This document shows, one piece after another, positions 1 to 8,473 of a DNA stretch of 64,000 bases (position 1 is its first letter; the number at the start of each line of letters is the position of its first letter). The notes under the pieces were generated by a model. It was given only the letters and a program-made list of their open reading frames with translations, did not search any database and was not told where the DNA came from. The stretch is from Cyanobium sp. ATX 6F1 (GTDB lineage: Bacteria; Cyanobacteriota; Cyanobacteriia; PCC-6307; Cyanobiaceae). The stretch covers positions 248,001 to 312,000 of the forward strand of contig NZ_JAGQCS010000001.1 of assembly GCF_024346315.1 (NCBI RefSeq), in the 5' to 3' direction. Position numbers and translations under genes: made by a program.

Positions 1-42
1 CACTTCTCGTGCGCCGCCGGATTTCGTCGGATGGAGCAAAAA

Positions 43-127
43 CGGAGAGGGTGGGATTCGAACCCACGGAAGGTTTCCCTTCAAACGATTTCGAGTCGTT
101 CGCTTTCGACCACTCAGCCACCTCTCC
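43..127 (-). tRNA. tRNA-Ser (anticodon CGA)
   Basis: On the minus strand the 7-bp acceptor stem GGAGAGG (127-121) pairs with CCTCTCC (50-44), followed by a G discriminator at 43, as expected for serine. The T-arm carries GGTTCGAATCC. The anticodon loop CTCGAAA sits between AACGA and TCGTT and gives anticodon CGA, which reads UCG. A long variable arm is present, as in class II tRNAs. CCA is not encoded. A short T-rich stretch lies just downstream. Confidence 0.95.
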
Positions 128-222
128 AGACCACCGCGCTGCAGGGACCACAACGCCTGGCCGGCCCGCAGGCCGAGGGCACTGTAGACATCGGCCCTGG
201 GTCCGCAGATCCAGCAACGGCC

Positions 223-2331
223 TCAGCCCGGCGGCCCCTGCAGGGAACCGCTGTCCCCACTGGCGAACCAGCCCCCGGGTAGCGCCCCCTTCCCGGCCGG
301 GGCCCGTCCGCTCAACCACAGCCGCGGGGGAGCCAGCGACGCCAGCCACACCCGCTCGGCCCGGCGGGGCCGGAAACCCAGCCACAGGCCCGCCAGCCGT
401 GGCCTTTCGCCGACGACCGCCTGCTGCCAAGACCACAGCGACTGGCGATCCGGCAGCAGCACCCAGGGGTGCTCCCCCACCTGCAGCCGCAGGGCCAGAC
501 CGCCGGCCGCCAGAGCCTCCAGGCTCAGCCCCGGACTCTCCAGCCGCTGCCCAGGCGCCAGCGGCAAGCGCTGCTCACCGGAGCTGAGCACCAGGGGTGA
601 GAGCGCACGCCAGCAGGCCGGGTCGGCCGCTGCCACCGGATCGCTGACCAACAGCCAGTCGTAGCGCTGCAGACCGAGGCCCAGGGCCAGCTGACGGGCG
701 CGGCTGCAGCTGAGGCCATCGCTTCGGGTGCTCACCAGGGCAGCGCGTCCCTGGTGGGTGGCCAGCAGCAGATCCCCCGCCCCCTGGTGCACCAACAGCA
801 GCTGGTCGACACCGATCAGGGCCAGGTGCACCGCGCTCGCCAGGGCGATCAAGGCCAGCCCGCAGGCCCGACCCCGGCGCCATCGACCCAAGGACGCCAC
901 CAGCAGCGGCAGCAAACCCAGGCTGAACAGCAGCACCAGCCCCGCATTGGGCCGCCCCAGCTGCCACTGGGCCATGGGCAGGGCCGCAAACCAGCGGGTG
1001 ATCGCCAGCAGCACTCCGGTGAGGGTCACAAGGGGCCAGGCCAGCAGAACCAGCAGCGGTGGCGCCAGCACCGCCAGCAGCGCCATCGCCATCGCCCCGA
1101 GGGTGAGGGGCGTCAGCAGTGGTGAGACCACCAGATTGGAGGGCACGGCCCAAATCGGCACACTGCCGAAGTGCAGCAGCTGCAGCGGCAGGGTCCAGAG
1201 CGAGGCCGCCAGGGGCACCGCCAGCCCCGCCGCCAGGCCCCCCGACAGCTTGTGCGCCCAGGGAGCGGAACTGAGCGACCGCAGGCGAGCGGCCAGGGCT
1301 GTTTCCAGGTCGCGGGAGGTGAGCATCAGACCGGCGGTGGCCGCCACCGAGAGCTGGAAACCCACATCCAGCAGCCACAGGGGCTGCACCAGCAGCATCA
1401 GCAGCACCGTGAGCAGCAGCACCCCCAGGGGCCGGCCGCGCTGGCCGCTCTCCAGCACCACGAAGGCCACCGCCCCCATCAGCACGGCCCGCACCACCGA
1501 GGGCTGGGGCCCCGCCAGCAGCAAGAACAGCAGCATCGCCCCGCCGGCCAGGGTCCAGCGGATCGGCCGGGGGGAGCGCCGCCCCAGCACCATCACCGCC
1601 CCGAGCAGCACCGTGAGGTGAAAGCCACTGGCCGCCAGGGCGTGGGAGAGGCCGGCGACGCGAAAGGCCTCGCGCACGGCCTGCGGCACGGGCACCACGG
1701 CGCTGCCCAGCACCAGGGCCGCCAGCACCCCGCCCCTGTCGGGTCCGCCCTGCTGGAGCAGGGCCGTGGCCATACGCCGGCGCAAGTCGGCCACCGGCGT
1801 CGCCGGTCGCTCCAGCACCTCCACTTTCTCCACACGCATCTGGCTCCAGATGCCCTGGCGGGCCAGCCGCTCGGCGGCACTACTGAGCAGGGGATGGGGC
1901 CCCGAGGCCGGCCGTCGCAGGACGCCGCTGACACGCAGGCGCCAGCCCTGGCGCAGGTCGGGGCAGGTGGAAAAACGCAGCTCCGTGGCGCCCCCGGCCT
2001 GCTCGAGCACCGCCCGGCAGCCCTCACCCGCGCTGAGGGGCTGGGGATCAACCGCCAGGCGCCCCTCCAGCACGGTGATCGGGGCCGTCCCCACCAGCCG
2101 GCTCGGATCGGCCGGCCCGGGGTGGCTCTGGTGAATCAGCCCCCACAGCAGCAGCAGCGGCAACAGCGCCAGCAGCAGGGCCCGCTGACGCAGGCCCCAG
2201 GCGCGGCGCTGGCTCAACCAGCCCGCTAACGCGACCAGGGGCACAAGGGCCAGCCAGCGGACGGGATCCGGCAGCGACACCACCCCCAGGGCCAGGGCCA
2301 CCAGGGCCAACGCCACCACAACGGCAGGCAT
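223..2331 (-). CDS. comEC: ComEC/Rec2 family DNA-uptake channel with degenerate C-terminal domain
   Basis: This is the inner-membrane channel that moves single-stranded DNA into the cytoplasm during natural transformation. The protein (702 aa from the ATG at 2331) opens with hydrophobic segments, then an N-terminal soluble domain. A polytopic Competence domain follows, including the typical stretch HALAASGFHLTVLLG. The C-terminal part resembles the metallo-beta-lactamase-like domain in fold pattern, but the metal-binding HxHxDH motif is absent: the equivalent place reads LLVSDPVAAADP. A longer reading from a TTG at 2409 is possible but would nearly touch the divergent LysM gene. The type IV pilin genes elsewhere in the window fit a competence role. 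The family call is solid; loss of nuclease function is inferred. Confidence 0.86.
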   Translation of the reverse strand: MPAVVVALALVALALGVVSLPDPVRWLALVPLVALAGWLSQRRAWGLRQRALLLALLPLLLLWGLIHQSHPGPADPSRLVGTAPITVLEGRLAVDPQPLSAGEGCRAVLEQAGGATELRFSTCPDLRQGWRLRVSGVLRRPASGPHPLLSSAAERLARQGIWSQMRVEKVEVLERPATPVADLRRRMATALLQQGGPDRGGVLAALVLGSAVVPVPQAVREAFRVAGLSHALAASGFHLTVLLGAVMVLGRRSPRPIRWTLAGGAMLLFLLLAGPQPSVVRAVLMGAVAFVVLESGQRGRPLGVLLLTVLLMLLVQPLWLLDVGFQLSVAATAGLMLTSRDLETALAARLRSLSSAPWAHKLSGGLAAGLAVPLAASLWTLPLQLLHFGSVPIWAVPSNLVVSPLLTPLTLGAMAMALLAVLAPPLLVLLAWPLVTLTGVLLAITRWFAALPMAQWQLGRPNAGLVLLFSLGLLPLLVASLGRWRRGRACGLALIALASAVHLALIGVDQLLLVHQGAGDLLLATHQGRAALVSTRSDGLSCSRARQLALGLGLQRYDWLLVSDPVAAADPACWRALSPLVLSSGEQRLPLAPGQRLESPGLSLEALAAGGLALRLQVGEHPWVLLPDRQSLWSWQQAVVGERPRLAGLWLGFRPRRAERVWLASLAPPRLWLSGRAPAGKGALPGGWFASGDSGSLQGPPG

Positions 2332-2414
2332 AGGGAGGTCGGAGAACACCTCGTCAGGGTTCCCAGGGGGTTCCCCTAGGGTTCGGCCACTGTCCCGTCC
2401 GTTTCCCAAAGCCC

Positions 2415-3269
2415 GTGCGTGCCTCCGCCGTGGTTTTCGCCCTGCTGCTGGCCGCCTGCGTGCCCGCAGGGCTCAGCCAAGCCCCTCTCCAGGCCCAGTC
2501 CCTGGCCCAGGGCCTCGGCCCAGGTCGCTCGATCACGGTGCGCGAAGGGGACACCCTTGAGGCCATCGCCCAGCGCCACGGCGTCAGCGTCGAGGGGCTG
2601 ATCGAGATCAACCAGCTCAAGGACGCCAACCAGCTGGTGGTGGGCCAGCGGCTACGGCTGCCACCAGCGGGGCCGGGGCTGCTGATCCGCTCCGGCGACA
2701 CCCTCGAAGCGATCGCCAACCGCAGCGACACCACCGTGGACGCCCTGCAGCGGCTCAACCCGGGCCTGCGGGCCGAGGCCCTGCCGGTGGGCAGCTGGCT
2801 GAAGCTGCCGGGGAGCCAGGGAGTGCGCCCTGAAGCGCCGGCTCCGCCGCGCCCCCTGGGGCCCGCCATTCCAGCGCCGCCGGCCGGCACGGGGGACCAG
2901 ACCGCCGCCGCCGCCTTGCTGCTGAGCCCAGCCGAGCGCCGCGACCGGGCCGATCTCAGCCTGCGGGAGCAATCGGGCCGGGCCCGCTGGCGCCGCTACG
3001 GGAGCACGGAGGTGGACTGGGCCGGCTGGCGGCTGCACCCGGGCGGCGTGCGCATCACCCTGGTGAAGCCGGCCGTGGCCGATCTGGGGGTGCGGCGGGC
3101 CGGGGCAACGGCGGTGGCGGTGCAGTGCGAGAGCCTGCGCCAGACCTGGCGCATCGATGGGGACTGGGAGGGCTGGGCGCCGCCGGATCCCAGATCCATC
3201 GGCCAGCAGATCGTGATCGACCTGTGCAGCAACACCCTCGATGCACCGGCCCTGCCGGTGGCCCCCTGA
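2415..3269 (+). CDS. LysM-domain lipoprotein
   Basis: The protein is 284 aa and starts at a GTG divergent from comEC. A short signal sequence ends in a lipobox-like LLAAC at about residue 15, so export and lipid attachment are likely. Two LysM domains follow, at about residues 38-82 (VREGDTLEAIAQRHGVS) and 92-136 (IRSGDTLEAIANRSDTT). A proline-rich linker and a C-terminal domain of unknown function with two cysteines come after. LysM modules bind the glycan strands of peptidoglycan, so it probably sits at the cell wall. There is no recognisable peptidase domain. It converges on the small gene downstream of glyQ, and the two stop codons lie in one palindrome. Confidence 0.85.
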   Translation: MRASAVVFALLLAACVPAGLSQAPLQAQSLAQGLGPGRSITVREGDTLEAIAQRHGVSVEGLIEINQLKDANQLVVGQRLRLPPAGPGLLIRSGDTLEAIANRSDTTVDALQRLNPGLRAEALPVGSWLKLPGSQGVRPEAPAPPRPLGPAIPAPPAGTGDQTAAAALLLSPAERRDRADLSLREQSGRARWRRYGSTEVDWAGWRLHPGGVRITLVKPAVADLGVRRAGATAVAVQCESLRQTWRIDGDWEGWAPPDPRSIGQQIVIDLCSNTLDAPALPVAP

Positions 3270-3280
3270 GCGCTCAGGGG
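3263..3280. terminator. 18-bp perfect palindrome spanning two convergent stop codons
   Basis: CCCCTGAGC at 3263-3271 is followed directly by its exact reverse complement GCTCAGGGG at 3272-3280. The left arm holds the TGA of the LysM gene and the right arm holds the TGA of the minus-strand small gene. It can form a GC-rich hairpin on either transcript, but there is no T-tract, so a bidirectional terminator or 3'-end stabiliser is a guess. Confidence 0.4.
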
Positions 3281-3459
3281 CTGGGCAACTTGAGCATCAG
3301 ATCGCAGAGCTGGGGGCTGGGCATCTTCTGGCCGATCAGCGGCGCCAGCAGGGCGGCCACGGGCCGGATGCGGCAGGGCCCCACGGCCCGCTCGGTGAGG
3401 CGGCCCCCCTGGAAACTGCCCGCAGCCACCACCACCAGCAGCAGGATCCGCTTGATCAC
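3274..3459 (-). CDS. Small hydrophobic-N-terminus protein coupled to glyQ
   Basis: A 61-residue reading frame begins at a GTG whose last two bases are the first two of the glyQ TGA stop (GTGA overlap), an arrangement that usually means translational coupling. The N-terminus [19 protein letters not shown] looks like a signal anchor or signal peptide. The rest is basic, with two cysteines and no recognised domain. Product family not identified. The overlap and the signal-like start argue that it is real rather than chance, and convergence with the LysM gene suggests the end of a transcription unit. Confidence 0.6.
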   Translation of the reverse strand: MIKRILLLVVVAAGSFQGGRLTERAVGPCRIRPVAALLAPLIGQKMPSPQLCDLMLKLPSP

Positions 3460-4340
3460 ACCGGCACCGCCGGGGCCTTGAGCAAGGGGAAGCCCAGGGC
3501 CTCGCGCTCCTGCAGCCAGGCTTCGGCCACCTGCCGGGCCAGGTGCCGGATGCGGGCGATGGTGGCGGTGCGCTCGGTGACCGAGATCACGCCACGGGCC
3601 TCCAGCAGGTTGAAGGTGTGGCTGCACTTGAGCACGTAATCGAGGGCTGGGGCCGGCAGGCGCCGTTCCACCAGCTCAGTGGCCTCGGCCTCGTAGAGAG
3701 CGAACAGCTGCAGCAGGCGCTCGGCGCTGGAGGCTTCGAAGTTGTAGGTGCACTGACCCTTCTCAAACGGCAACCAGATGTCGCCGTAGGTGCGCTCGCC
3801 GTTCCAGCTCAGCTCCCAGATGCTCTCCACGTCCTGGAGGTACATCGCCAGGCGCTCGAGGCCGTAGGTGATCTCGATTGACACCGGCCGGCAATCGAGA
3901 CCGCCGCACTGCTGGAAATAGGTGAACTGGGTGACCTCCATGCCATCGAGCCACACCTCCCAACCCACGCCCCAGGCACCGAGGGTGGGGGATTCCCAGT
4001 TGTCCTCCACGAAGCGGATGTCGTGGTCAGCGGCGCGGATGCCCAACGCTTCAAGGGAGGCCAGGTAGGTCTCCTGGATGCCATCGGGGGAGGGCTTGAT
4101 CAGCACCTGGTACTGGAAGTAGTGCTGGGCGCGGTTGGGGTTGTCGCCGTAGCGGCCGTCGGTGGGGCGGCGGCAGGGCTCCGGATAAGCCACGGCCCAG
4201 GGCTCCGGGCCGATCGCTCGCAGCACCGTGTGGGGGCTCATCGTGCCAGCCCCCTTCTCAGTGTCGTAGGGCTGGAGCAGCAGACATCCCTGTGCCGCCC
4301 AGAACTGATTCAGGGTGGAAATGATGTCTTGGAAGTGCAT
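3456..4340 (-). CDS. glyQ: Glycyl-tRNA synthetase alpha subunit
   Basis: Catalytic alpha subunit of the bacterial alpha2-beta2 GlyRS, which charges tRNA-Gly in the cytoplasm. The 294-aa length is normal for the family. The start [18 protein letters not shown] is the family's typical N-terminus, so the ATG at 4340 is preferred over upstream options. Class II features are visible, including [18 protein letters not shown] and the downstream [17 protein letters not shown] stretch. glyS (beta subunit) is not in the window, as is common when the two genes are separated. A small gene overlaps its stop codon. Confidence 0.97.
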   Translation of the reverse strand: MHFQDIISTLNQFWAAQGCLLLQPYDTEKGAGTMSPHTVLRAIGPEPWAVAYPEPCRRPTDGRYGDNPNRAQHYFQYQVLIKPSPDGIQETYLASLEALGIRAADHDIRFVEDNWESPTLGAWGVGWEVWLDGMEVTQFTYFQQCGGLDCRPVSIEITYGLERLAMYLQDVESIWELSWNGERTYGDIWLPFEKGQCTYNFEASSAERLLQLFALYEAEATELVERRLPAPALDYVLKCSHTFNLLEARGVISVTERTATIARIRHLARQVAEAWLQEREALGFPLLKAPAVPV

Positions 4341-4395
4341 CGCCCGCGCCGCTTGAGGATCGACCTGGTCGATCCCGATGATCCCAGACCGCCGC

Positions 4396-5193
4396 TCAGG
4401 AGGCGTTGAGGATGCGCCCGAGCGACTGGGTGACCGACTCCATCGGCACCGTGAGCGCCTCGAACTGATCGGCGGGGAGTGCCTTGCTCCAAAGCCAGCC
4501 CTGACCCTGGTCGACACCGATGCGGCGCAGGAAGGCGGCCTCGGATTCCGTTTCGACGCCCTCGGCGCACACCTCCACACCGATGGCATGGCAGCCGGCC
4601 AGCAGCCACTGCAGAAAACGCTGGCGGTAGCTGTCGGAATCGATGCCGGTGATGATCGAGCGGTCGACCTTCACCTTGGAGAACTTCAGCGAGAGCATGT
4701 GGGAAAGGGGAGCATCCCCGGTGCCGAAGTCATCGACGGCGATGGTGTGCAGACCCGTGAGCTCGTTGATGAAGGCCGATTCCTCATGGCCGGCCACGCC
4801 ACGCTCGGTGACCTCCACCACCAGACGCTTGCCCACCTTGCGGCGCAGGTTGTCGAGGTCAGGGACGGCGCGGGAGATCGGGCGGAAGAACATCCGGCCC
4901 GAGCCGATGAAGCGGCAGGAGAGGTTGACCGACAGCCAGACGTTGGTCTGAATCCGCTCCAGCTGGTTGAGGACGAAGACGAAGGAATCCTGGGTGACCT
5001 TCAGATTCAAGGTCGGATCATCTTGCAGGGCCTGGAGCTGCTCAGAGGCAGGAGCATTGCCGTTCGGCCGCCAGAGGACCTCCCCACCGCAGACACGGCC
5101 GCTGGCGAGATCGACGATGGGCTGGATGTGGAAGTTTTCCACGCTGAAGGTTCCGTTCGGATGATGTCTAATCGCCTTCAGTTCAACGTGCAT
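4396..5193 (-). CDS. Stand-alone EAL-domain cyclic-di-GMP phosphodiesterase
   Basis: The 265-aa protein is a single EAL domain with no sensor, GGDEF or membrane segment. The metal- and substrate-binding residues are all visible: EVL at 38-40, N90 in SVNLS, E130 in VEVTE, DDFGTG at 154-159, K175 in KVKVD, E211 and E214 in EGVE, and the Q of GQGWLW near 231. It is therefore predicted to hydrolyse c-di-GMP to pGpG, lowering the signal that controls motility, pili and surface adhesion. It lies 55 bp upstream of glyQ on the same strand. Its input signal is unknown. Confidence 0.93.
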   Translation of the reverse strand: MHVELKAIRHHPNGTFSVENFHIQPIVDLASGRVCGGEVLWRPNGNAPASEQLQALQDDPTLNLKVTQDSFVFVLNQLERIQTNVWLSVNLSCRFIGSGRMFFRPISRAVPDLDNLRRKVGKRLVVEVTERGVAGHEESAFINELTGLHTIAVDDFGTGDAPLSHMLSLKFSKVKVDRSIITGIDSDSYRQRFLQWLLAGCHAIGVEVCAEGVETESEAAFLRRIGVDQGQGWLWSKALPADQFEALTVPMESVTQSLGRILNAS

Positions 5194-5283
5194 GGTTGGC
5201 GCTGCCTTCCCTGGCCCACCAGTGCCGCAACCGTCTACCGGCCAGCGGCAGCCTGGCGATGGGGAGGGGCAGGGGAACCTGCC

Positions 5284-5982
5284 TCAGGCCACCAGCTCCA
5301 GCAACCCCATCAGCCCCCCCGCGAGGGGGCGGTGGCGGGCCTGGGCGAAACCGGCCGCCCCGGCCAGCCGCTCCTGCTCGGGGCCGCTGGGAAAGCGCTC
5401 CAGGCTGGGCTCCAGGTAGGCGAAGTGCTCCCGCAGCCCGAAGCGCTCGGCCGTGGGCACCACCAGCCGCCGCAGGGCCTGGCGCTGCAGGGCCGCAACC
5501 GCCGGGGCGCTGGGCCGGTTGAAATCCAGAACCGCCGCGCGGGCGCCCGGTTTGAGCACACGCCGCAGCTCCGCCAGGCCCGCGGCGGGATCCGTGAGGT
5601 TGCGCAGCCCGAAGGCCATCACCGCCCCATCCACGCTGGCACTGCCCAGGCCGGTGGCCAGGGCATCGGCCTGGTGCCACTCGAGGGGCAACCAGGGCTG
5701 GGCGGCGGCGCGGCGGCGGGCCAGCGCCAGGGGAGCGGCGGCCGCATCGAGCCCCAGCACCCGGCCCGCAGGACGCACCCGGGCCGCCAGCAGCAGGGCC
5801 AGATCACCGGTGCCGCAGCAGAGATCGAGCATCCGCTGGCCGGGACACGGCCGCAGCCAGGCGATCGCCTGGCGTTTCCAGAGCCGGTGCAGCCCCAGGC
5901 TGAACAGGTCGTTGAGCAGGTCGTAGCGGGGGGCGAGCGCCTCGAACAGCTCGCGCACCGCGGCGGGATCACCGGGCTTCAC
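5284..5982 (-). CDS. menG: UbiE/MenG quinone methyltransferase
   Basis: The 232-aa class I SAM methyltransferase is of the UbiE/COQ5 family. The SAM-binding motif I reads LDLCCGTGDLALLL, and the family stretch AFGLRNLTDPAAGLAELRRVLKPG is split across residues 118-141. In cyanobacteria the family member methylates the naphthoquinone ring in phylloquinone synthesis, for photosystem I. Its start is a GTG at 5982, seven bases from the stop of the upstream membrane-protein gene, so the two are probably co-transcribed. The exact substrate cannot be fixed from sequence. Confidence 0.92.
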   Translation of the reverse strand: MKPGDPAAVRELFEALAPRYDLLNDLFSLGLHRLWKRQAIAWLRPCPGQRMLDLCCGTGDLALLLAARVRPAGRVLGLDAAAAPLALARRRAAAQPWLPLEWHQADALATGLGSASVDGAVMAFGLRNLTDPAAGLAELRRVLKPGARAAVLDFNRPSAPAVAALQRQALRRLVVPTAERFGLREHFAYLEPSLERFPSGPEQERLAGAAGFAQARHRPLAGGLMGLLELVA

Positions 5983-5988
5983 GGGCGC

Positions 5989-6360
5989 TCAGCCGAGGGG
6001 ATCAGCGGTCCGGCCGCTGGAGGGGGCCAGCCGGAACGCTGCTCCCGAGGCCCCTTGATCAAGGGCCATTTGATCCCACGGCAAGGCGATCGCATCGAGA
6101 CTGATCCCAGCTTCGCCGTCGCTGGCCAGACCAGGGGGGCGGGCGGCGAGCAGACCGTGGGGCCCTGACAGGGTGATCACCATCACCGTGGCCAGGCCCA
6201 CGGCGGCGAAGCAGACCATGCAGCCCGCCAGCATCAGGGCGAACTCCTTGCGGTCATTGGCGGCCTGCATCAGTTGCAGGGCCCAGGCCACCAGCGCCAA
6301 CACCGTGACCACCATCAGCAGGGCCAGGGCAGTGGACAGGGGTGGAGCCAGGGGCGGCAA
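5989..6360 (-). CDS. Small two-TM membrane protein, unknown function
   Basis: A 123-aa reading frame from a TTG at 6360; an internal ATG 15 codons later is the alternative start. Two hydrophobic helices are clear, at about residues 8-28 (LSTALALLMVVTVLALVAWA) and 41-64. A cytoplasmic or lumenal tail with no known motif follows. It sits seven bases upstream of the MenG-type methyltransferase, so it may be part of the same transcript. The 73-bp gap to hisF contains the inverted repeat GTTAC-N7-GTAAC (around 6376-6392), which could be part of its promoter. I do not recognise a family. Confidence 0.68.
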   Translation of the reverse strand: MPPLAPPLSTALALLMVVTVLALVAWALQLMQAANDRKEFALMLAGCMVCFAAVGLATVMVITLSGPHGLLAARPPGLASDGEAGISLDAIALPWDQMALDQGASGAAFRLAPSSGRTADPLG

Positions 6361-6434
6361 CGGATGGTCTCGGATTGTTACTCACAATGTAACGAGGGAT
6401 CACAGCCCCGAAGGGCCGCCCGGCCCATCAAGGC

Positions 6435-7208
6435 TCAGGGCCCATGCAGCGGGCGGATCTCCAGCCCCCGTCCGATCAGGTCGGCCTTGATCTCCCCCAC
6501 GGTCAGCACGCCGTCGTGGAGCAGGGAGGCCAGCAGGGCCGCCGAGGCCTGGCCGGGCCCCAGGGCTTCGGCGATGTGGTCGATGCAGCCGGCGCCGCCG
6601 GAGGCGATCACGGGCACCTCCACGGCGGAGGCCACAGCGGCGGTGAGCGCCAGGTCATAGCCCGCCTGGGTGCCATCGCCATCCATCGAGGTGAGCAGGA
6701 TCTCGCCGGCCCCGAGCTCCACCACCCGCCGCGCCCAGGCCAGGGCATCGAGGCCGGTGTTCTCGCGGCCGCCCTTGACGAACACATCCCAGCCCTCGCT
6801 GCTTGAACGGCGGCGGGCGTCGATCGCCACCACGATGCACTGGCAGCCGAAGCGCTCGGCCCCCCGGCTGATCAGCTCGGGATCGGCCACGGCCGAAGAA
6901 TTGAGGCTCACCTTGTCGGCGCCGGCCCGCAGCAGTTCGGTGATCCCCTCCACCGAGCGGATGCCGCCCCCCACGGTGAACGGAATCGTGACCGCCTCGG
7001 CGGTGCGCCGCACCAGTTCCACCAGGGTGCCGCGCCCCTGGTGGCTGGCGGCGATGTCGAGGAACACCAGCTCATCGGCGCCGGAGCCGTCGTAGCGGCA
7101 GGCCAGCTCCACCGGATCGCCCGCATCCCGCAGGTCGACGAAATTGACCCCCTTGACCACCCGCCCAGCGGCGACGTCGAGGCAGGGAATGATGCGCTTG
7201 GCAACCAT
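6435..7208 (-). CDS. hisF: Imidazole glycerol phosphate synthase subunit HisF
   Basis: Cyclase subunit of IGP synthase in histidine biosynthesis. It uses ammonia delivered by HisH to convert PRFAR to IGP and AICAR. The 257-aa length is typical. The N-terminus [20 protein letters not shown] contains the first catalytic aspartate (D11), and VVAIDARR contains the second. The (beta/alpha)8 phosphate-binding loops GGGIRS and ASGGAG are intact. The ATG at 7208 matches the family start exactly. The divergent DUF2862 gene begins 55 bp away, so both promoters share that short gap. hisH is not nearby. Confidence 0.97.
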   Translation of the reverse strand: MVAKRIIPCLDVAAGRVVKGVNFVDLRDAGDPVELACRYDGSGADELVFLDIAASHQGRGTLVELVRRTAEAVTIPFTVGGGIRSVEGITELLRAGADKVSLNSSAVADPELISRGAERFGCQCIVVAIDARRRSSSEGWDVFVKGGRENTGLDALAWARRVVELGAGEILLTSMDGDGTQAGYDLALTAAVASAVEVPVIASGGAGCIDHIAEALGPGQASAALLASLLHDGVLTVGEIKADLIGRGLEIRPLHGP

Positions 7209-7263
7209 CAGAACTGGCAGGGGGTGACTGTTAGTGTTGCGCTTCTCTCCCGTCGCGCAGGCC

Positions 7264-7488
7264 ATGTCCCAGGCTGCCACCTCCGGCACGGTCCAGATCG
7301 GCTCGCGGGTCAAGGTCACCCGGGTGCGCGATCGCATTCCCGCCGAGATGGTGGAGCTGCTGCGCACCGACGCCACGGGCACCGTGAGCGGCTACAAGAT
7401 GACCGACGGCAGCGGTGTCGGCGTCGTGGTCGAGCTGAGCAACGGCAGCAGCGGCTGGTTCTTCGACGACGAGATCACCCCCGCCTGA
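7264..7488 (+). CDS. DUF2862 protein (cyanobacterial conserved)
   Basis: A 74-aa protein with the pattern [13 protein letters not shown] ... [20 protein letters not shown] ... GWFFDDEI, which I recognise as the DUF2862 family, small and essentially limited to cyanobacteria and plastid relatives. The beta-rich pattern suggests an SH3-like barrel. Function is unknown. The ATG at 7264 is preferred over an upstream TTG because it gives the usual length. The chlG GTG begins one base after the stop, so expression together with chlorophyll synthase is likely. Confidence 0.85.
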   Translation: MSQAATSGTVQIGSRVKVTRVRDRIPAEMVELLRTDATGTVSGYKMTDGSGVGVVVELSNGSSGWFFDDEITPA

Positions 7489-7489
7489 G

Positions 7490-8473
7490 GTGAGCGACTC
7501 CCCTGAGCCCACTCCCAGCGGCGGCGGCGCCCGCCAGCTCCTTGGCATGAAGGGGGCGGCCGGCACCACCAGTGCCTGGAAGCTGCATCTGCAGCTGATG
7601 AAACCCGTCACCTGGATCCCCCTGATCTGGGGCGTGATCTGCGGGGCGGCCGCCTCCGGCAACTTCAACTGGTCGCTCAGCCAGGTGGGCGCCTCGATCG
7701 CCTGCATGCTCATGAGCGGTCCGCTGCTGGCGGGCTACACCCAGACGATCAACGACTACTACGACCGCGAGATCGACGCGATCAACGAGCCCTATCGGCC
7801 CATCCCGTCGGGCGCCGTGAGCCTGGGGGCGGTGAAGCTGCAGATCTGGGTGCTGCTGCTCGCCGGCCTGGCGGTGGCCTGGGGGCTCGACCTCTGGGCG
7901 GGCCACAGCACCCCGGTGCTGCTGCTGCTGGCTCTGGGGGGCTCACTGGTGAGCTACATCTATTCAGCTCCGCCCCTGAAGCTCAAGCAGAACGGCTGGC
8001 TGGGCAACTACGCCCTCGGCGCCAGCTACATCGCCCTGCCCTGGTGGGCGGGCCAGGCCTTGTTCGGCCAGCTCACCTGGACCACCGCCCTGCTCACCCT
8101 CGCCTACAGCCTGGCGGGGCTCGGCATCGCGGTGGTGAACGATTTCAAGAGCGTGGAGGGGGATCGGGCCCTGGGGCTGCAATCACTGCCGGTGGTCTTC
8201 GGGATCCAGCGGGCCAGCTGGATCAGCGCCGGAATGATCAATGTGTTCCAGCTGGCGATGGTGGGCGTGCTGATCGCGATCGGCCAGCACTTCGCCGCCG
8301 TGCTGCTGGTGCTCTTGATCGTTCCCCAGATGACCTTCCAGGACATCTGGCTGCTGCGGGATCCGGTGGCCTTCGATGTGAAATACCAGGCCAGCGCCCA
8401 ACCGTTTCTGGTGCTGGGCATGCTGGTGACCGCCCTGGCGATCGGCCACAGCAGCCTGGTCGCCACGATGTGA
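7490..8473 (+). CDS. chlG: Chlorophyll synthase ChlG
   Basis: UbiA-family membrane prenyltransferase that esterifies chlorophyllide a with phytyl or geranylgeranyl diphosphate, the last step of chlorophyll a synthesis. Of 327 aa, the first polyprenyl-diphosphate/Mg site is NDYYDREIDAINEP and the second is NDFKSVEGDR; several hydrophobic helices follow each. The N-terminal region WKLHLQLMKPVTWIPLIWGV is characteristic of ChlG rather than of other UbiA enzymes. The start is GTG. The stop overlaps the GTG of the next gene (GTGA), which suggests coupling with the penicillin-binding protein. This gene marks the organism as an oxygenic phototroph. Confidence 0.97.
   Translation: MSDSPEPTPSGGGARQLLGMKGAAGTTSAWKLHLQLMKPVTWIPLIWGVICGAAASGNFNWSLSQVGASIACMLMSGPLLAGYTQTINDYYDREIDAINEPYRPIPSGAVSLGAVKLQIWVLLLAGLAVAWGLDLWAGHSTPVLLLLALGGSLVSYIYSAPPLKLKQNGWLGNYALGASYIALPWWAGQALFGQLTWTTALLTLAYSLAGLGIAVVNDFKSVEGDRALGLQSLPVVFGIQRASWISAGMINVFQLAMVGVLIAIGQHFAAVLLVLLIVPQMTFQDIWLLRDPVAFDVKYQASAQPFLVLGMLVTALAIGHSSLVATM

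Noticed and set aside
4378-6168. A 596-codon plus-strand frame opposite the EAL and menG genes
   Set aside because: It runs through two well-identified genes and the gap between them, and its product is low-complexity without any motif.
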